Source: Scylla paramamosain
Lineage: Eukaryota > Arthropoda > Malacostraca > Decapoda > Portunidae
DNA: 64,000 nucleotides
Direction of reading: 5' to 3'
NCBI RefSeq assembly: GCF_035594125.1
Contig: NW_026973728.1
Coordinates: forward strand, 62,001-126,000
The notes beneath the pieces were generated by a model. That model was not told the DNA's origin and made no database searches. It saw only the letters and a list, made by a program, of their open reading frames with translations. This document shows, one piece after another, positions 25,001 through 38,600 of this stretch; positions within the stretch are counted from its first letter, which is position 1; the number at the start of each line of letters is the position of its first letter. The position numbers and the translations under genes were made by a program.

Positions 25001-28000
25001 TGAAAAACACTCAAAAGACATTTTTCTGGTAATGTCATTTTTTTCCCACATAAAGCTGGTTTCGCATGCAATTTGGGGTTTTGATAACCAAGAATGTGAA
25101 AAGCACGCAAATTACACGCATTTAGTAAGATTTTTCTGTTTCTCAATTAAGAGTGTTGTTCCAGATTTTCAGCATTTTGGAATGTAAGAAACTTCTCTAT
25201 ATAGAAGAGTTTTTGCGGTTTTTTGCCTTGTAGTTCTTGTGAAACTATAAAACACTCATTACACACGTTTCTCGTAATGTCCTTTTGCCTCCCAATATAG
25301 AGTGCTTTCCATCCATTTTCGCGTTTTTTGTAGGTAACAATTTTAAAAACACTCAAAATATACCTTTTTGGTAATGTTATTTTATTTCGTCATATTGGTT
25401 GGTTTGCATCCGTTTTAGCGTTTTTCTATGTAAAACACCGAAAAGACACGTTTTTAGTAATTTTGTTTTGGATTCCCATATAGATTGACTTCCATGTTAT
25501 TTATCGTGTTGGTTCCTAACATGCTGAAAAACACTCATAAGACCGTTTTCTGGCAAAGACGTTTAATTTCCCCATATAGGTGGCTTTGCATGCACTTTAG
25601 GGGTTTGGTACATAACAGTCCGAAAAAAAAATTAAATATAACTTTTTGATAATGATCTTATTTCACATAAATTCCTGAATTTTCCCCAAAATTTGGCATT
25701 TCGGTACCTGTGAATATGAATTCGAAAGAAAAAAAAATATTGCATTTTTTTTTTTTAAATAAAGAGTGTTATTTGTGGCTTTTACGTTTTTGGTAATTAA
25801 TGAACTTAAAAACACTCATAATACACGTTTCTCGTAATCTCCTTTCATTTCACAAAAATAGTGTTCTCTGCATGTATTTAAGCGTTTTTATTGGTAACAT
25901 GATCAAAAACACTCAAAATACATGTTTTTGGTAATGTTATTCTGTTTAACCATAAAGGGTGTTTTGCATGCGTTTTAGTGTTTTGGTATATAAGGAGCTC
26001 AAAAATACTTAAAGGCAAGTTCTTGGTAAAAATGCGTTTTAATCCAGTGTAATGTGATTGCCCTCCTTTTTAATGCTTTATTGCCTATCACGCTCAAAAA
26101 CACTCAAAAGACATTTTATCTGGTAAAGTCTTTTTTTTTTCCCACAAATCTATTTTCGCATGCAATTTCGATTTTGGTAACTAAGAATATGAAAAGCACT
26201 CAAAATACACGCATTTGTTAAGGTTGTTCTGTTTCTCAATTAAGAGTGTTATACATGAGTTTTAGCATTTTTGTATCTAGGAAACCTCTCCATATACACG
26301 AGATTTTGCGTTTTTTGCCTTGTGGTTCTTTTGAACTATAAAACACTCATTATACACTTTTCTTGCAATGTCCTTTTGTTTCCCAATATAGAGTGCTTTG
26401 CATGAATTTTCGTGTATTTTGTAGGTAAAAAGCTGAAAAACACTCAAAATATATCTTTTTAGTAACGTTTTTCAATTTCTTGATATTGGTTGCTTTGCAT
26501 CCGTTTTAGTGTTTTTTTTCTACGTAAAACGCTGAGAAGACACGTTTTGAGTAACTTTGTTTTGGATTTCCATATAGAGTGAGTTCCTTATTATTTATCG
26601 TTTTACTGCCTAACACTGCTAAAAAAAACACTCAAAACACAGATTTCTTGTAAGGTCGTTTAATTTCCTATTATAGCAGGCTTTGCATGCACTTTAGGGT
26701 TTGGTACATAACAGTCCGAAAAAAAAGCTGAAATTAACTTTTTTGATAATATTCTTTTATTGCCAGAATTTTGGCATCTCGGTACCTATGAATATGAATA
26801 ATAAAAAAAAAAAAATAATAATTAAATATTCCCATTTTTTTTTTTTTTTTCTAAAAAAAGAGTTTTATTTGTGGGTTTTAGCTTTTTGGTACTTAAGGAA
26901 ATAAAAAAAACACTTATAATACAAGTTTTTTCGTAATTTCCTTTTGTTTCCCAAATATAATGTTCTTTGCATGTATTTAATCGTTTTTATAGATAACATG
27001 ATCAAAAACATTCAAAATACATTTTTTTGGTAATGTTGTTCTTTTTCTCCATAAAGTTTGTTTTGCATGCGTTTTAGCGGTTTGGTATATAAGGAGCTCA
27101 AAAACACTTAAACGCAAGTTTTTGGTATAAATTGGTGTTTTTCCAATGTAATATGATTGCCCTGCTTTTTAATGCTTTATTGCCTATCACGCTCAGAAAC
27201 ACTTAAAAGACACTTTTCTGGTAATGTCATTTTTTTCTCACATAAAGGTTGTTTTGCATGCAATTTGGGGTTTTGGTAACTAAGAATGTTAAAAGCACTC
27301 AAAATACACACATTTAGTAAGATTGTTCTGTTTCTCAATTAAGAGTGTTATTCATGAGTTTCAGCATTTTGGTATCTAGGAACCTTCTCCATATACACGA
27401 GTTTTTGTGTTTTTTGCCTTTTGGTTCTTTTGAACTATAAAAAAAAAACTTATTTTATACTTTTCTTGCAAAGTCATTTTGTTTTCTAATATAGAGTGCT
27501 TTGCATCAATTTTCGCGTTTATTGTAGGTAACAAGCTCAAAAACACTCAAAATATACCTTTTTGGTAATGTTTTTCTATTTCTTGATATTGGTTGGTTTG
27601 CATCCGTTTTAGCGTTTTTTCTACGTAAACCACATAAAAAACACGTTTTCAGCAATTTTGTTTTGGATTCTCATATAGAGTGAGTTCCTTATTATTTATC
27701 GTTTTGGTGCCTAACATGCTGTAAAACACTCAAAAAACAGATTTCTGTTAAGATCGTTTAATTTCCTCATATAGGAGTCTTTGGATGCACTTTAGGGTTT
27801 GGTACATAACAATCCGAAAAAAAGCTAAAACTAACTTTTTTGATAATTTTCTTTTATCATATAATAGTCCTGAATTTTCCCAGAATTTTGACATCTCGGT
27901 ACATATGAAGATAAATAACAAAAAAAAAAAATCCTATTTTTTCATTTTCTTACTTTTTTTTTTCTAAATAAAGAGTCTTATTTGTGGGTTTTAGCTTTTT

Positions 28001-28433
28001 GGTACTTAAGGAAATTAAAAACACCTATAATACACATTTCTCGTAGTGTCCTTTCGTTTCGTAAACATAAGGTTCTTTGCATGCATTTGAGCGTTTTTAT
28101 AGATAACATGATAAAAAACACGCAAAATATATGTTTTTGTTAATCTTATTTTGTTTCTCCATAAAAGATGTTTTGCATGCATTTTAGCGTTTTGGTATGT
28201 AATGAGCTCAAAAACACTTAAAGGCAAGTTCTTGGTAAAAGTTGTTTTTATTCCCATGTAATATGATTGCCCTGCTTTTTAGAGCTTTATTGCCTAACAC
28301 GCTCAAAAACACTCAAAAGACACTTTTCTGGTAATATCATTTGTTTTCCCATATAAAGCTAGTTTTGCATGGAATTTGGGGTTTTGGTAACTAAGAATGT
28401 GAAAAAAACTCAAAACACAGGCATTTAGTAAGG

Positions 28434-28590
28434 TTGTTCTATTTCTTAATTAAAACTGTTATTCATGAATTTCAGCATTTTGGTATGTAAGAAACATTTG
28501 TAATACACACATTTGGTAAGGTATTTCTGTTACAAAATTAAAAGTGTTATTCATGAGTTTCAACTTTTTGGTATGTCAGAAACTTCTTTA
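28434..28590 (+). repeat. Tandem duplication of the D monomer head (third)
   Basis: Same arrangement as at 5,945, with its own differences (GAAACATTTGTAATACACAC; CAACTTTTTGGTATGTC). It is followed by a D variant lacking part of the TTATACACG segment (ACACTCATACACG), a change shared with the copy at 42,761-42,970. These two are therefore closer to each other than to the first two. Confidence 0.83.
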
Positions 28591-30553
28591 AGTACACAAG
28601 TTTTTGAGTTTTTTACCTTGTGGTTCTTCTCAAACTATAAAACACTCATACACGTTTCTCGTAATGTCTTTTTCTTTGCCAATATAAAGTGCTTTCCTTC
28701 CATTTTTGCATTTTTTGTAGGTAACAAGCTCAAAAACACATCAAAATATATCTTTTTTGTAATGTTATTCTATTTCTTCATATTGGTTGGTTTACATCCG
28801 TTTAGCGTTTTTCTTCGTAAATCACTGAAAGACACGTTTTCAGTAATATTTTTTGAAATTGCTGAAGAACACTCAAAAGACAGGTTTCTTTTAAAGTCGT
28901 GTAATTTCCCCATAGAGGAGGAATTTCCTGCACTTCAAGGTTTGTACATAACTCCGGAAAAAATCTAATATTATTTTTTTATGATGATTTTTTTTAATAA
29001 AATTTCCATGAATTTTGCCAGAATTTTGGCATCTCGGTACCTATGAAGATGAATAACAAAAAAAAAAAAAAACATTCTCTCTATAAAGAGTGTTTTTTTG
29101 TGAGTTTTAGCTTTTTGGTACTTAAGGAACTTAAAAACACTCATAATACACGATTTTCGTAATGTCCTTTTGTTATACAAACATAGGGTTCTTTACATGT
29201 ATTTAAGCGTTTTTATAGGTTACATGATCAAAAACACTCAAAACACATGTTTTTCGTAATGTTATTCTGTTTCTCCATAACGGGTGTTTTGCATGCGTTT
29301 TAGCGATTTGGTATGTAAGGAGTTAAAAAACACTTAAAGGCAAGTTCTTCGTAAAAGTTGGTTTTATTCCCATGTAATGTGATTGTTGTGCTTTTTAGTG
29401 CTTTGTTGCATATCACGCTCAAAAACACTAAAAAGACACTTTTTTGGTAGTCATTTTTTTTCTCACATGAAGGTAGTTTCGCATGTTATTTGGTATTTTC
29501 GTAACTAAGAATGTAAAAAACACTCAAAATACACAATTTGGTAAGGTAGTTCTGTTTATCGATTAAAAGTGTTATTCATGCATTTCATCTTTTTTTTCTA
29601 TGTAAGAAATTTCTCTATATACACGAGTTTTTGCGTTTATTGCCTTGTGGTACTTTTAAAACTATAAAACACTCATTATACACGTTTCTCGTAATGTCCT
29701 TTTGTTTCCTAATATAGAGTGCTTTATATCCATTTTTGCATTTTTTTGTAGGTAACAAGCTCAAAAACACTCAAAATATATCTTTTTGGTAATGTTATTC
29801 TATTTCTTCATATAGGTTGGTTTGCATCCGCTTTAACGTTTTTCTACGTAAAACACTGAAAAGACACGTTTTCAGTAATTTTCTTTTGGATTCACATATT
29901 GACTAACTTCCATATTATTTATCGTTTTGGTGCCTAACATGCTGAAAAACACTGAAAACACAGGTTTCTGGTAAAGTCGTTTAACTTCCCTATATAGGTG
30001 GCTTTGCAAGCACTTTAGAGTTTGGTACATAACAATCCGAAAAAAAAGATATAATTAACTTTTTTTGCTAATGTTCTTTTTTCCAAATAAATTCCCTGAA
30101 TTTTGGCAGAATTTTGGCATCTCGGTACCTATAAAGATAAATAACAAAAAAAATCCTATTTTTTAATTTTTTGTTTATTATTATTTTTTTTCTAAATAAA
30201 GAGTGTTATTTGTGGGTTTTAGATTTTAGGTACTGAAGGAACTTAAAAAAACACTCATAATACACGTTTCTCGTAATGTCCTTTCGTTTCCCAAACATAA
30301 GGTTCTTTGCATGTATTTAAACGTTATTATAGATAACATGATCAAAAACACTCAAAATACATGGATTTGGTAATATTATTCGGTTTCTCCATCAAATGTA
30401 TTTTGCATGCGTTTTAGCGTTTTGGTATGTAAGGAACTCAAAAAAACACTTAATGGCAAGTTCTTCGTAAAATTTGGTTTTATTCCCATGTAATGTGATT
30501 GCCCTTCCTTTTAGTGCTTTATTGCGTAACACGTTCAAAAACACTCAAAAGAC

Positions 30554-31031
30554 ATGCAAGGCCTCGCATATGAGGAAATTAAAGACCTTACCAGAAATCT
30601 GTCTTTTGAGTGTTTTTCAGCATGTTAGGCATCAAAACAATAAATAATAAGGAACTCACTATATGTGGGAATCCAAAAGAAAATTACTGAAAACGTGTCT
30701 TCTCAGTGTTTTACGTAGAAAAACGCTAAAACTGATGCAAACCAACCAATATTAAGAAGCAGAAAATCATTACCAGAAATGTATATTTTGAGTGTTTTTG
30801 AGCTTGTTACCTACAAAAAAACGCAAAAATTGATACAAAGCACTCTATATTGGGAAAGAAAGGGACATTGCAAGAAAAGTGTATAATGAATGTTTTATAG
30901 TTCAAAAAAAAAACACAAGGCAAAAAACGCAAAAACTCGTGTATATGGAGAATTTTCCTAGATACCAAAATGCTGAAACTCATGAATAACACTATTAATT
31001 GAGAAACAGAACAACCTTACTAAATGCGTGT
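30554..31031 (-). repeat. Inverted D-to-H block, second occurrence
   Basis: Forward B (CTCAAAAGAC) joins reverse H (ATGCAAGGCCTCGCATATGAGG region), the block reads back through G, F, E and D, and returns to forward A text at about 31,031 (ATGCGTG joined to TCAAAAACTCTAAAAGG). Length about 478 bp; both junctions match those at 11,330 and 11,805. Just downstream, at about 31,055-31,065, a T-run joins the A text to the end of E (ATGTAACAAGCTC), a further deletion not present after the first block. Confidence 0.9.
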
Positions 31032-34000
31032 CAAAAACTCTAAAAGGCAAGTTCTTTTTTTTTTATGTAACAAGCTCAAAAACACACAAAATATACTTTT
31101 CTGGTAATGTTATTATATTTTTTCATATTGGTTGGTTTGCATCCGTTTTAGCATTTTTGTACGTAAATCTTTTAAAAGACACGTTTTCAGTAATTTTTTT
31201 TTGGATTTCCATATAGAGTGACTTTCATATTATCTATCGTTTTGGTGCCTAACATGCGGAAAAACACTGAAAAAAGATAGGTTTCCCAAATAGGTGGCTA
31301 TGGATACACTTTATAGTTTGGTACATAACTCCGAAAAAAAGGTAAAATTAACACATAATTTTTCCACATAATTTCCCTGAATTTTGGCAGAATTTTGGCG
31401 TCTTGGTACCTATGAACATCAATAACAAAAAAATAAAAATGCTAATATTTTATTAATTTTTTTTTCTCTATAAAGAGTGTTATTTGTAGGTTTTAACGAT
31501 TTGGTACTTAAAGAACTTCAAAACATTCATAATACACATTTCTCGTAATGTCCTTTCCTTTTCCAAATATAGGGATCTTTTCATGTATTTATGCGTTTTT
31601 ATAGGTAATATGATAAAAAACACTCAAAAACACTTGTTTTTGGTAATGTTATTCTGCTTCTGCATAAAGGAGTGTTTTGCATGCGTTTTAGCGATTTGGT
31701 ATGTAAGGAGCTGAAAAACACTTCAAGGCAAGTTCTTGGTAAAAGTTGGTTTTATTCCAATGTAATATGATTGCCTTGCTTTTTAGTGCTTTATTGCCTA
31801 ACACGCTCAAAAAACACTCAAAAGACACTTCGGGTAATGTCATTTTTTTCCCACATAAAGCTACTTTCGCATGCTATTTGGGGTTTTGCTAACTAAGAAT
31901 GTGAAAAAACACTCAAAATACACGCATTTGGTAATGTTGTTCTGTTTCCCAATTAAGATTGTTATTCATGAGTTTCAGCATTTTGGTATCTAAGAAACTT
32001 CTTTATATACACGAATTTTTGCGTTTTTTGCGTTGTGATTCTTGTGAACCACAAGTTCTTTTGCCCAAAAATAATAAGACACTCATTATACACGTTTCTC
32101 GTTATGTCCTTTTCTCTCCCAATAAGGAGTGCTTTGCATCCATTTTCGCGTTTTTTGTAGGTAACAAGCTCAAAAACACTTAAAAAATACCTTTTTGGTA
32201 ATGTTATTCTATTTCTTCATATTGGTTGGTTTGCATCCGTTTTAGCGTTTTTCTACGTAAAACACCGAAAAGACACGTTTTCAGTAATTTTGTTTTCGAT
32301 TCCCAAAGAATATTGCCAGAATTTTGGCAACTTAGTACCTATGAAGATGAATAACAAAAAAAAAAAAATAATAATAATTATATTATTATTTTTCTTTTCT
32401 CTATAAAGAGTGTTATTTGTGGGTTTTAGCTTTTTTGGTACTTAAGGAACATAAAAAGACTCATAATACATGTTTCTCTTAATGTCCTTTCGTTTCCCAA
32501 ACCTAAGGTTCTTTGTATGTATTTAAGCGTTTTTATAAATAAAATGATCAAAAACACTCAAAATACATGTTTTTTGGTAATGTTACTCTGTTTCTCCATA
32601 AAGGGTGTTTTGCATGCGTTTTAGCGTTTTGGTATGTAAGGAGTTAAAAAAACACTTAAAGGCAAGTTCTTCGTAAAAGTTGGTTTTATTCCCATGTAAT
32701 GTGATTGTTCTGCTTTTTAGTGCTTTGTTGCATAGCACGCTCAAAAACACTCAAAAGAGACTTTTCTGGTGATGTAATTTTTTTTCCCATATAAAGCTAG
32801 TTTCGCATGTAATTTGGGATTTTCGTAACTAAGAATGTGAAAAACACTCAAAAAACACAAATTTGGTAAGGTAGTTCTGTTTCTCAATTAAAAGTGTTAT
32901 TCATGCATTTCAGCATTTTGGTATGTAAGAAACTTCTCTATATACACGAGTTTTTTGCGTTTTTTGCCTTGTGGTTTGTGTGAAACTATAAAACACTCAT
33001 TATACACGTTTCTCGTAATGTTCTTTTGTTTCCCAATATAGAGTGCTTTCCATCCATTTTCGCATTTTTTGTAGGTAACAAGCTGAAAAAACATATCTTT
33101 TTGGTAATGTTATTCTATTTCTTCATATTGGTTGATTTCCATCCGTTTTAGCGTTTTTTCTTCGTAAATCACTGAAGAGACACGTTTTCAGTAATATTGT
33201 TGACATTGTTGAAAAAAAACACTCATAAGACAGGTTTCTGGTAAAGTTGAGTAATTTCTCCATATAGGTGGCTTTGCATGCACTTCAGGTTTTGGTACAT
33301 AACTCCGGAAAAATGCTGAAATTATTTTTTTATAATGATCTTTTTTACAAAATTTTCCTGAATTTTTCCAGAATTTTTGTATCTCGGCACCTATGAAGAT
33401 GAATAACAATTTTTTTTTCTCTCTATAATGTGTTATTTGTGAGTTTTAGCTTTTTGGTACTTAAGGAACTTAAAAACACTCATAATACACGATTTTCGTA
33501 ATGTCCTTTTCTTATACAAACATAGGGTTCTTTACATGTATTTAAGCGTTTTTATGGGTAACATGATCAAAATCACTCAAAATACATATTTTTGGTAATG
33601 TTATTCTGTTTCTCCATAAAGGGTGTTTTGCATGCGTTTTAGCATTTTGGTATGTAAGGAGTTAAAAAAAACACTTAAAGGCATGTTCTTTGTAGAAGTT
33701 GGTTTTATTCCCAAGTGATGTGATTGTTCTGCTTTTTAGTGCTTTGTTGCATATCACGCTCAAAAACAATGAAAAGACATTTTTCTGGTGATGTAATTTT
33801 TTTTCCCATATAAAGGTAGTTTCGCATGTAATTTGCCAACTTCGTAACTAAGAATGTTAAAAACACTCAAAATACACAATTTAAAAAAAACTCAAAATAT
33901 ACCTTTTTGGTAATGTTATTCTATTTCTTCATTTTGGTTGGTTTCCATGCGTTTTAGCATTTTCTACGTAAAACATCGAAAAGACACGTTTTCAGTAATT

Positions 34001-34474
34001 TTGTTTTGGATTCCCATATAGACTGACTTTCTTGGGTTTTATCGTGTTGGTTCCTAACATGCTGAAAAACACTTATAAGACAGTTTTCTTGGAAACACGT
34101 TTAATTTCCCCATATAGGTGGCTTTGCATGCAATTAAGGGGTTTGGTACATAACAGTCCGAAAAAAAAAGATCAATTTAACTTTTTTGATAATGTTCTTA
34201 TTTCATATAATTTCCTGAACATTGCCCGAATTTTGGCACCTCGTTACCTGTGAAGATGAATAAGAATGAAAAAAAAATATCGTATTTTTTTTATTTATTT
34301 ATTTTTTATCAATAAAGAGTGTAATTTCTGGCTCTTAGCTTTTTCGTACTTAAAGAACTTAAAAATACACGTTTCTCGTAATGTCCTTTCATTTACCAAA
34401 AATAGGGTTCTTTGCATGTATTTAAGCGTTTTTATTGGTAACATGATCAAAAACACTCAAAATACGTTTTTGGT

Positions 34475-34535
34475 AATGTTATTCTGTTTCACCATAAAGT
34501 GTAAAATACACTTTATGGTGAAACAGAATAACATT
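34475..34535. repeat. Perfect fold-back, 29-bp arms, 3-nt loop, at an array deletion
   Basis: Bases 34,475-34,503 (AATGTTATTCTGTTTCACCA onward) recur as an exact reverse complement at 34,507-34,535, with AAA between. The first arm is the normal head of monomer A. After the second arm the sequence does not return to A but continues at the end of F (TTTTAGTGTTTTCTACGTAAAAC). The rest of A, B, C, D, E and the F head are therefore missing, and the spacing of I anchors falls to about 580 bp. Fold-back and deletion share one breakpoint. Confidence 0.92.
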
Positions 34536-37500
34536 TTAGTGTTTTCTACGTAAAACACCGAAAAGAAACGTTTTCAGTAATTTTGTTTTGGATTCCCATA
34601 TAGATTGACTTTCTTGGGTTTTATCGTGTTGGTTCCTAACATGCTGAAAAACACTCATAAGACAGTTTTCGGGCAAAGACGTTTAATTTCCCCATATAGG
34701 TGGCTTTGCATGCACTTTAGGGGTTTGGTACATAACAGTCCGAAAAAAATAGCTAAATTTAACTTTTTTGATAATGTTCTTATTTTATATAATTTTCTGA
34801 AATTTGCCCGAATTTTGGCATCTCTTTACCTGTGAAGATGAATAAAAATGAAAAAAAAAATATTGTATCTTTTTATTGATTTATTTGTTTTTTTCTCAAT
34901 AAAGAGTGTAATTTGTGGCTATTAGCTTTTCGTACTTAATGAACTTAAAAACACTCATAATACACGTTTCTCGTAATGTCCTTTCATTTCCCAAAAATAG
35001 GGTTCTTTGCATGTATTTAAGCGTTTTTATTGGTTACATGATCAAAAACACTGAAAATACATGTTTTTGGTAATGTTATTCTGTTTCACCATAAAGTGTA
35101 TTTTCCATGCGTTTTAGTGTTTTGGTATATAAGGAGCTCAAAAACACTTAAAGGCAAGTTATTATTAAAAATTGGTTTCATTCCAATGTAATGTGATTGC
35201 CCTGCTTTTCAGTGCTTCTTTGCCTAACACGCTCAAAAACACTTAAAAGACATTTTTCTGGTAATTTCATTTTTTTCCCACATAAAGCTGATTTCGCATG
35301 CAATTTGGAGTTTTGGTAACTAAGAATGTAAAAAAGCACTCAAAATACACACATTTAGTAAGATTGTTCTGTTTCTCAATTAAGAGTGTTGTTCATGAGT
35401 TTCAGCATTTTGGTATCTACGAAACTTCTTCATATACACTAGCTTTTGCATTTTTTGCCTTATGGTTCTTTTGAACTATAAAACACTCATTATACACTTT
35501 TCATGGAATGTCCTTTTCTTTCCCATTATAGAGTGCTTTGCATCAATTTTCGTGTTTTTTATAGGTAAAAAGCTCAAAAACACTCAAAATATACCTTTTT
35601 GGTAATGTTTTTCTATTTCTTTATATTGGTTTGTTTGCATCCGTGTTAGCGTTTTACTACGTAAAACACTGAGAAGACACGTTTCCAGTAATTTTGTTTT
35701 GAATTCCCATATACAGTGAGTTCCTTATTATTTACTGTTTTGGTGCCTAACATGCTGAACAACACTCAAAAGAGAGATTTCTGATAAGGTGGTTGAATTT
35801 CCCTATATAGGAGGCTTTGCATGCACTTTAGGGTTTGGTATATAAAAAAGCTAAAATTAACTTTTTTGGTAATATTCTTTTATCATATAATTGCCCTGAA
35901 TTTTCCCAGAATTTTGGCATTTTGGTACCTATGAAGATAAATAAAAAAAATAATAAAATAATCCTATTTTTTTATTTTTTATTTATTTATTCATTTTTTC
36001 TCAATAAAGAGTGTTATTTGTGGGATTGACCTTTTTGGTACTTAAGGTTATTAAAAACAGTCATAATACACGTTTCTCGTAATGTCCTTTCGTTTCCCAA
36101 ACATAAGGTTCTTTGCATGTATTTAGGCGTTTTTATAGATAACGTGATTAAATACATTCAAAATACAAGGTTTTTATAATGTTATTCTGTTTCTCCATAA
36201 AGTGTGTTTTGCAAGCGTTTTAGCAGTTTTGTATAAAAAGAGCTCAAAAACACTTAAAGGCAAGTTCTTGGTAAAAAATGGTTTTATTCCAATATAATGT
36301 GATTGTCTTGCTTTTGAGTACTTTATTACCTATCACGTTCAAAAACATTGAAAAGATACTTTTCTGGTAAAGTCATTTTTTCCCCACAAAATTATTTTCG
36401 CATGTAATTTGGGGTTTTTGGTAACTAAGAGTGTGAAAAGCACTCAAAATACACGCATTTAGTAAGGTTATTCTGTTTCTCAATTAAGAGTGTTATTCAT
36501 GAGTTTCAGCATTTTGGTATCTAAGAAATCTCTAAATATACACGAGTTTTTGCGTTGTTTGCTTTGTGGTTCTTTTGAACTATAAAACTCTCATTATACA
36601 CTTTTCTTGCAATGTCCTTTTTTTTTCCCAATATAGAGTACTTTGCATCAATTTTCGCGTTTTTGTAGGTAAAAAGCTCAAAAACACTCAAAATATACAT
36701 TTTTGGTAACGTTTTTCTATTTCTTGATATTGGTTAGTTTGCATCCGTTTTAACGTTTTTCTACGTAAAACACTGAGAAGACACGTTTTTAGTAACTTTG
36801 TTTTGGATTCCCATATGGAGTGAGATCCTTATTATTTATCGTTTTGGTGCCTAACATGATAAAAAAACACACAAAACAAAGATTTCTGGTAAGGCCGTTT
36901 AATTTCCTCATATTGGAGGCTTTGCATGCACTTTAGGGTTTGGTACATAAAAAAAAAAGCTGAAATTAACTTTTTTTGATAATATTCTTTTATCACATAA
37001 TTGCCCTGAATTTTTCCAGAATTTTGGTATCTCGGTACCTATGAAGATAAATAACAAAAAAAAAATCCTATTTATTTTATTTTTTTATTTTTTATTTTCT
37101 AAATAAAGAGTGTTATTTGTGAGTTTTAGCTTCTTGGTACTTAAGGAACTTATAAAAACATTCATAATACACGTTTCTCGTTATGTCCTTTTGTTTCCCA
37201 AACATAATGTTCTTTGCATGTACTTAAGCGTTTTTATAGATAACATGATCAAAAACACGCAAAATACATGTTTTAGGTAATGTTATTCTGTTTCTCCATA
37301 AAGTTTGTTTTTCATGCGTTTTAGCGTTTTGGTATATAAGGGGTTAAAAAACACTTAAAGGCAAATTCTTTGTACAAATTGGTTTTATTCTCATATAATG
37401 TGATCGTTCTGCTTTTTAGTGCTTTGTTGCATATCACGCTCAAAAACACTCAAAAGACACTTTTCTGGTAATGTCATTTTTTTTTCCCAAATGATGCTAG

Positions 37501-37560
37501 TTTCGCATGTAATTTGGCATTTTTGTAACTGAGAATGTGAAAAACACTTAAAATACACAA

Positions 37561-37612
37561 TTTGGTAAGGTAGTTCTGTTTAAGGTAGTAAGGTAGTTCT
37601 GTTCTGTTTAAA
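37561..37612 (+). repeat. Local microduplication in monomer D
   Basis: GGTAAGGTAGTTCTGTT is followed by TAAGGTAGTAAGGTAGTTCTG and TTCTGTTTAAAAG, a scrambled short repetition of the D head. It looks like replication slippage. Other copies have a single GGTAAGGTAGTTCTGTTT at this place. Confidence 0.75.
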
Positions 37613-38600
37613 AGTGTTATTCATGCATTTCATCATTTTGGTATGTAAAAATTTCTCTATATACACGAGTTTTTACGTTTATTGTCTTGTGGTTCTTTTA
37701 AAACTATAAAACACTCATTATACACGTTTCTCGTAATGTCCTTTTATTTCCTAATATAGAGTGCTTTACATCCATTTTTGCATTTTTTGTAGGTAACAAG
37801 TTCAAAAACACCAAAAAAATATCTTTTTGGTAATGTTATTCTATTTCTTCATATCGGATGGTTTGTATCCGCTTTAGCGCTTTTCTACGTAAAACACTGA
37901 AAAGACACGTTTTCAGTAATTTTGTTTTGGATTCACATATTGACTGATTTTCATATTATTTATCGTATTGGTGCCTAACATGCTGAAAAACATTGAAAAG
38001 ACAGGTTTCTGGTAAAGTCGTTTAACTTCCCTATATAGGTTGCTTTGAAGCACTTTAGGTTTTGGTACATAACAATCAGAAAAAAAAGCTATAATTTTAT
38101 TAACTTTCATGATAATGCTCTTTTTTTCACATAAATTCCCTGAATTTTGGCAGAATTTTGGCAATTCGGTACGTATGAAGATGAAAAACAAAAAACAAAA
38201 TTTCCATTTTTTTATTTTTTTTATTTATTTATTTATTTTTTTTCTAAAGAGTGTTATTTGTGGGTTTTAGCTTTTTTGGTACTGAAGGAACTTAAAAATC
38301 ACATATAATACACGTTTCTTGTAATGTTCTTTCGTTTCCCAAACATAAGGTTCTTTGCATGTATTTACGCGTTTTTTTTAGATAACATGATCAAAAACAC
38401 TCAAAATATATGTATTTGGTAATGTTATTCTGTTTCTCCATAAAATGTATTTTGCATGCGTTTAAGCGTTTTGTTATGTAAGGAGCTCAAAAACATTTAA
38501 AGGCCAGTTCTTGGTAAAATTTTGTTTTATTCCCATGTAATGTGATTACCCTGTCTTTTAGTGCTTTATTGCGTAAGACGCTCAAAAACACTGAAAAGAC

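Larger units (their letters stand above)
18561..30553 (+). repeat. Higher-order satellite array III (11 HOR copies)
   Basis: Forward HOR array with I ends at about 19,181, 20,245, 21,350, 22,491, 23,517, 24,617, 25,703, 26,781, 27,898, 29,036 and 30,124. The first copy is truncated at its 5 prime side and shares private changes with 3,650-4,270. From 20,320 to 24,890 the succession of subtypes repeats that of 4,365-8,950 at an offset of about 15.95 kb. From 25,700 on it parallels 40,018-43,430. Two copies carry the D-head duplication. No gene is recognised; the open frames are unstable between copies. The array ends at the inverted block at 30,554. Confidence 0.9.
31032..38600 (+). repeat. 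Higher-order satellite array IV (8 HOR copies, several truncated)
   Basis: Forward HOR copies with I ends at about 31,405, 32,334, 33,386, 34,243, 34,825, 35,924, 37,034 and 38,168. The order after the inverted block (AACATCAATAAC-type I, then the G/H deletion) repeats that of 12,597 and 13,544. Truncations: A-to-E at 31,055-31,065, G/H at about 32,306, C-to-E at about 33,880-33,888 and K-to-F around the fold-back at 34,475. H is shortened at 35,850 and 36,947 (TAAAAAAGCT-type joins). No gene is seen. Confidence 0.88.

Noticed and set aside
28513..28968. A 151-codon open frame and other frames of 60-130 codons on both strands
   Set aside because: They translate satellite monomers; related copies of the same repeat break the frame with stops and indels, both strands are equally open, and no domain, signal peptide pattern or codon structure is kept. 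AT-rich repeats give such frames by chance.
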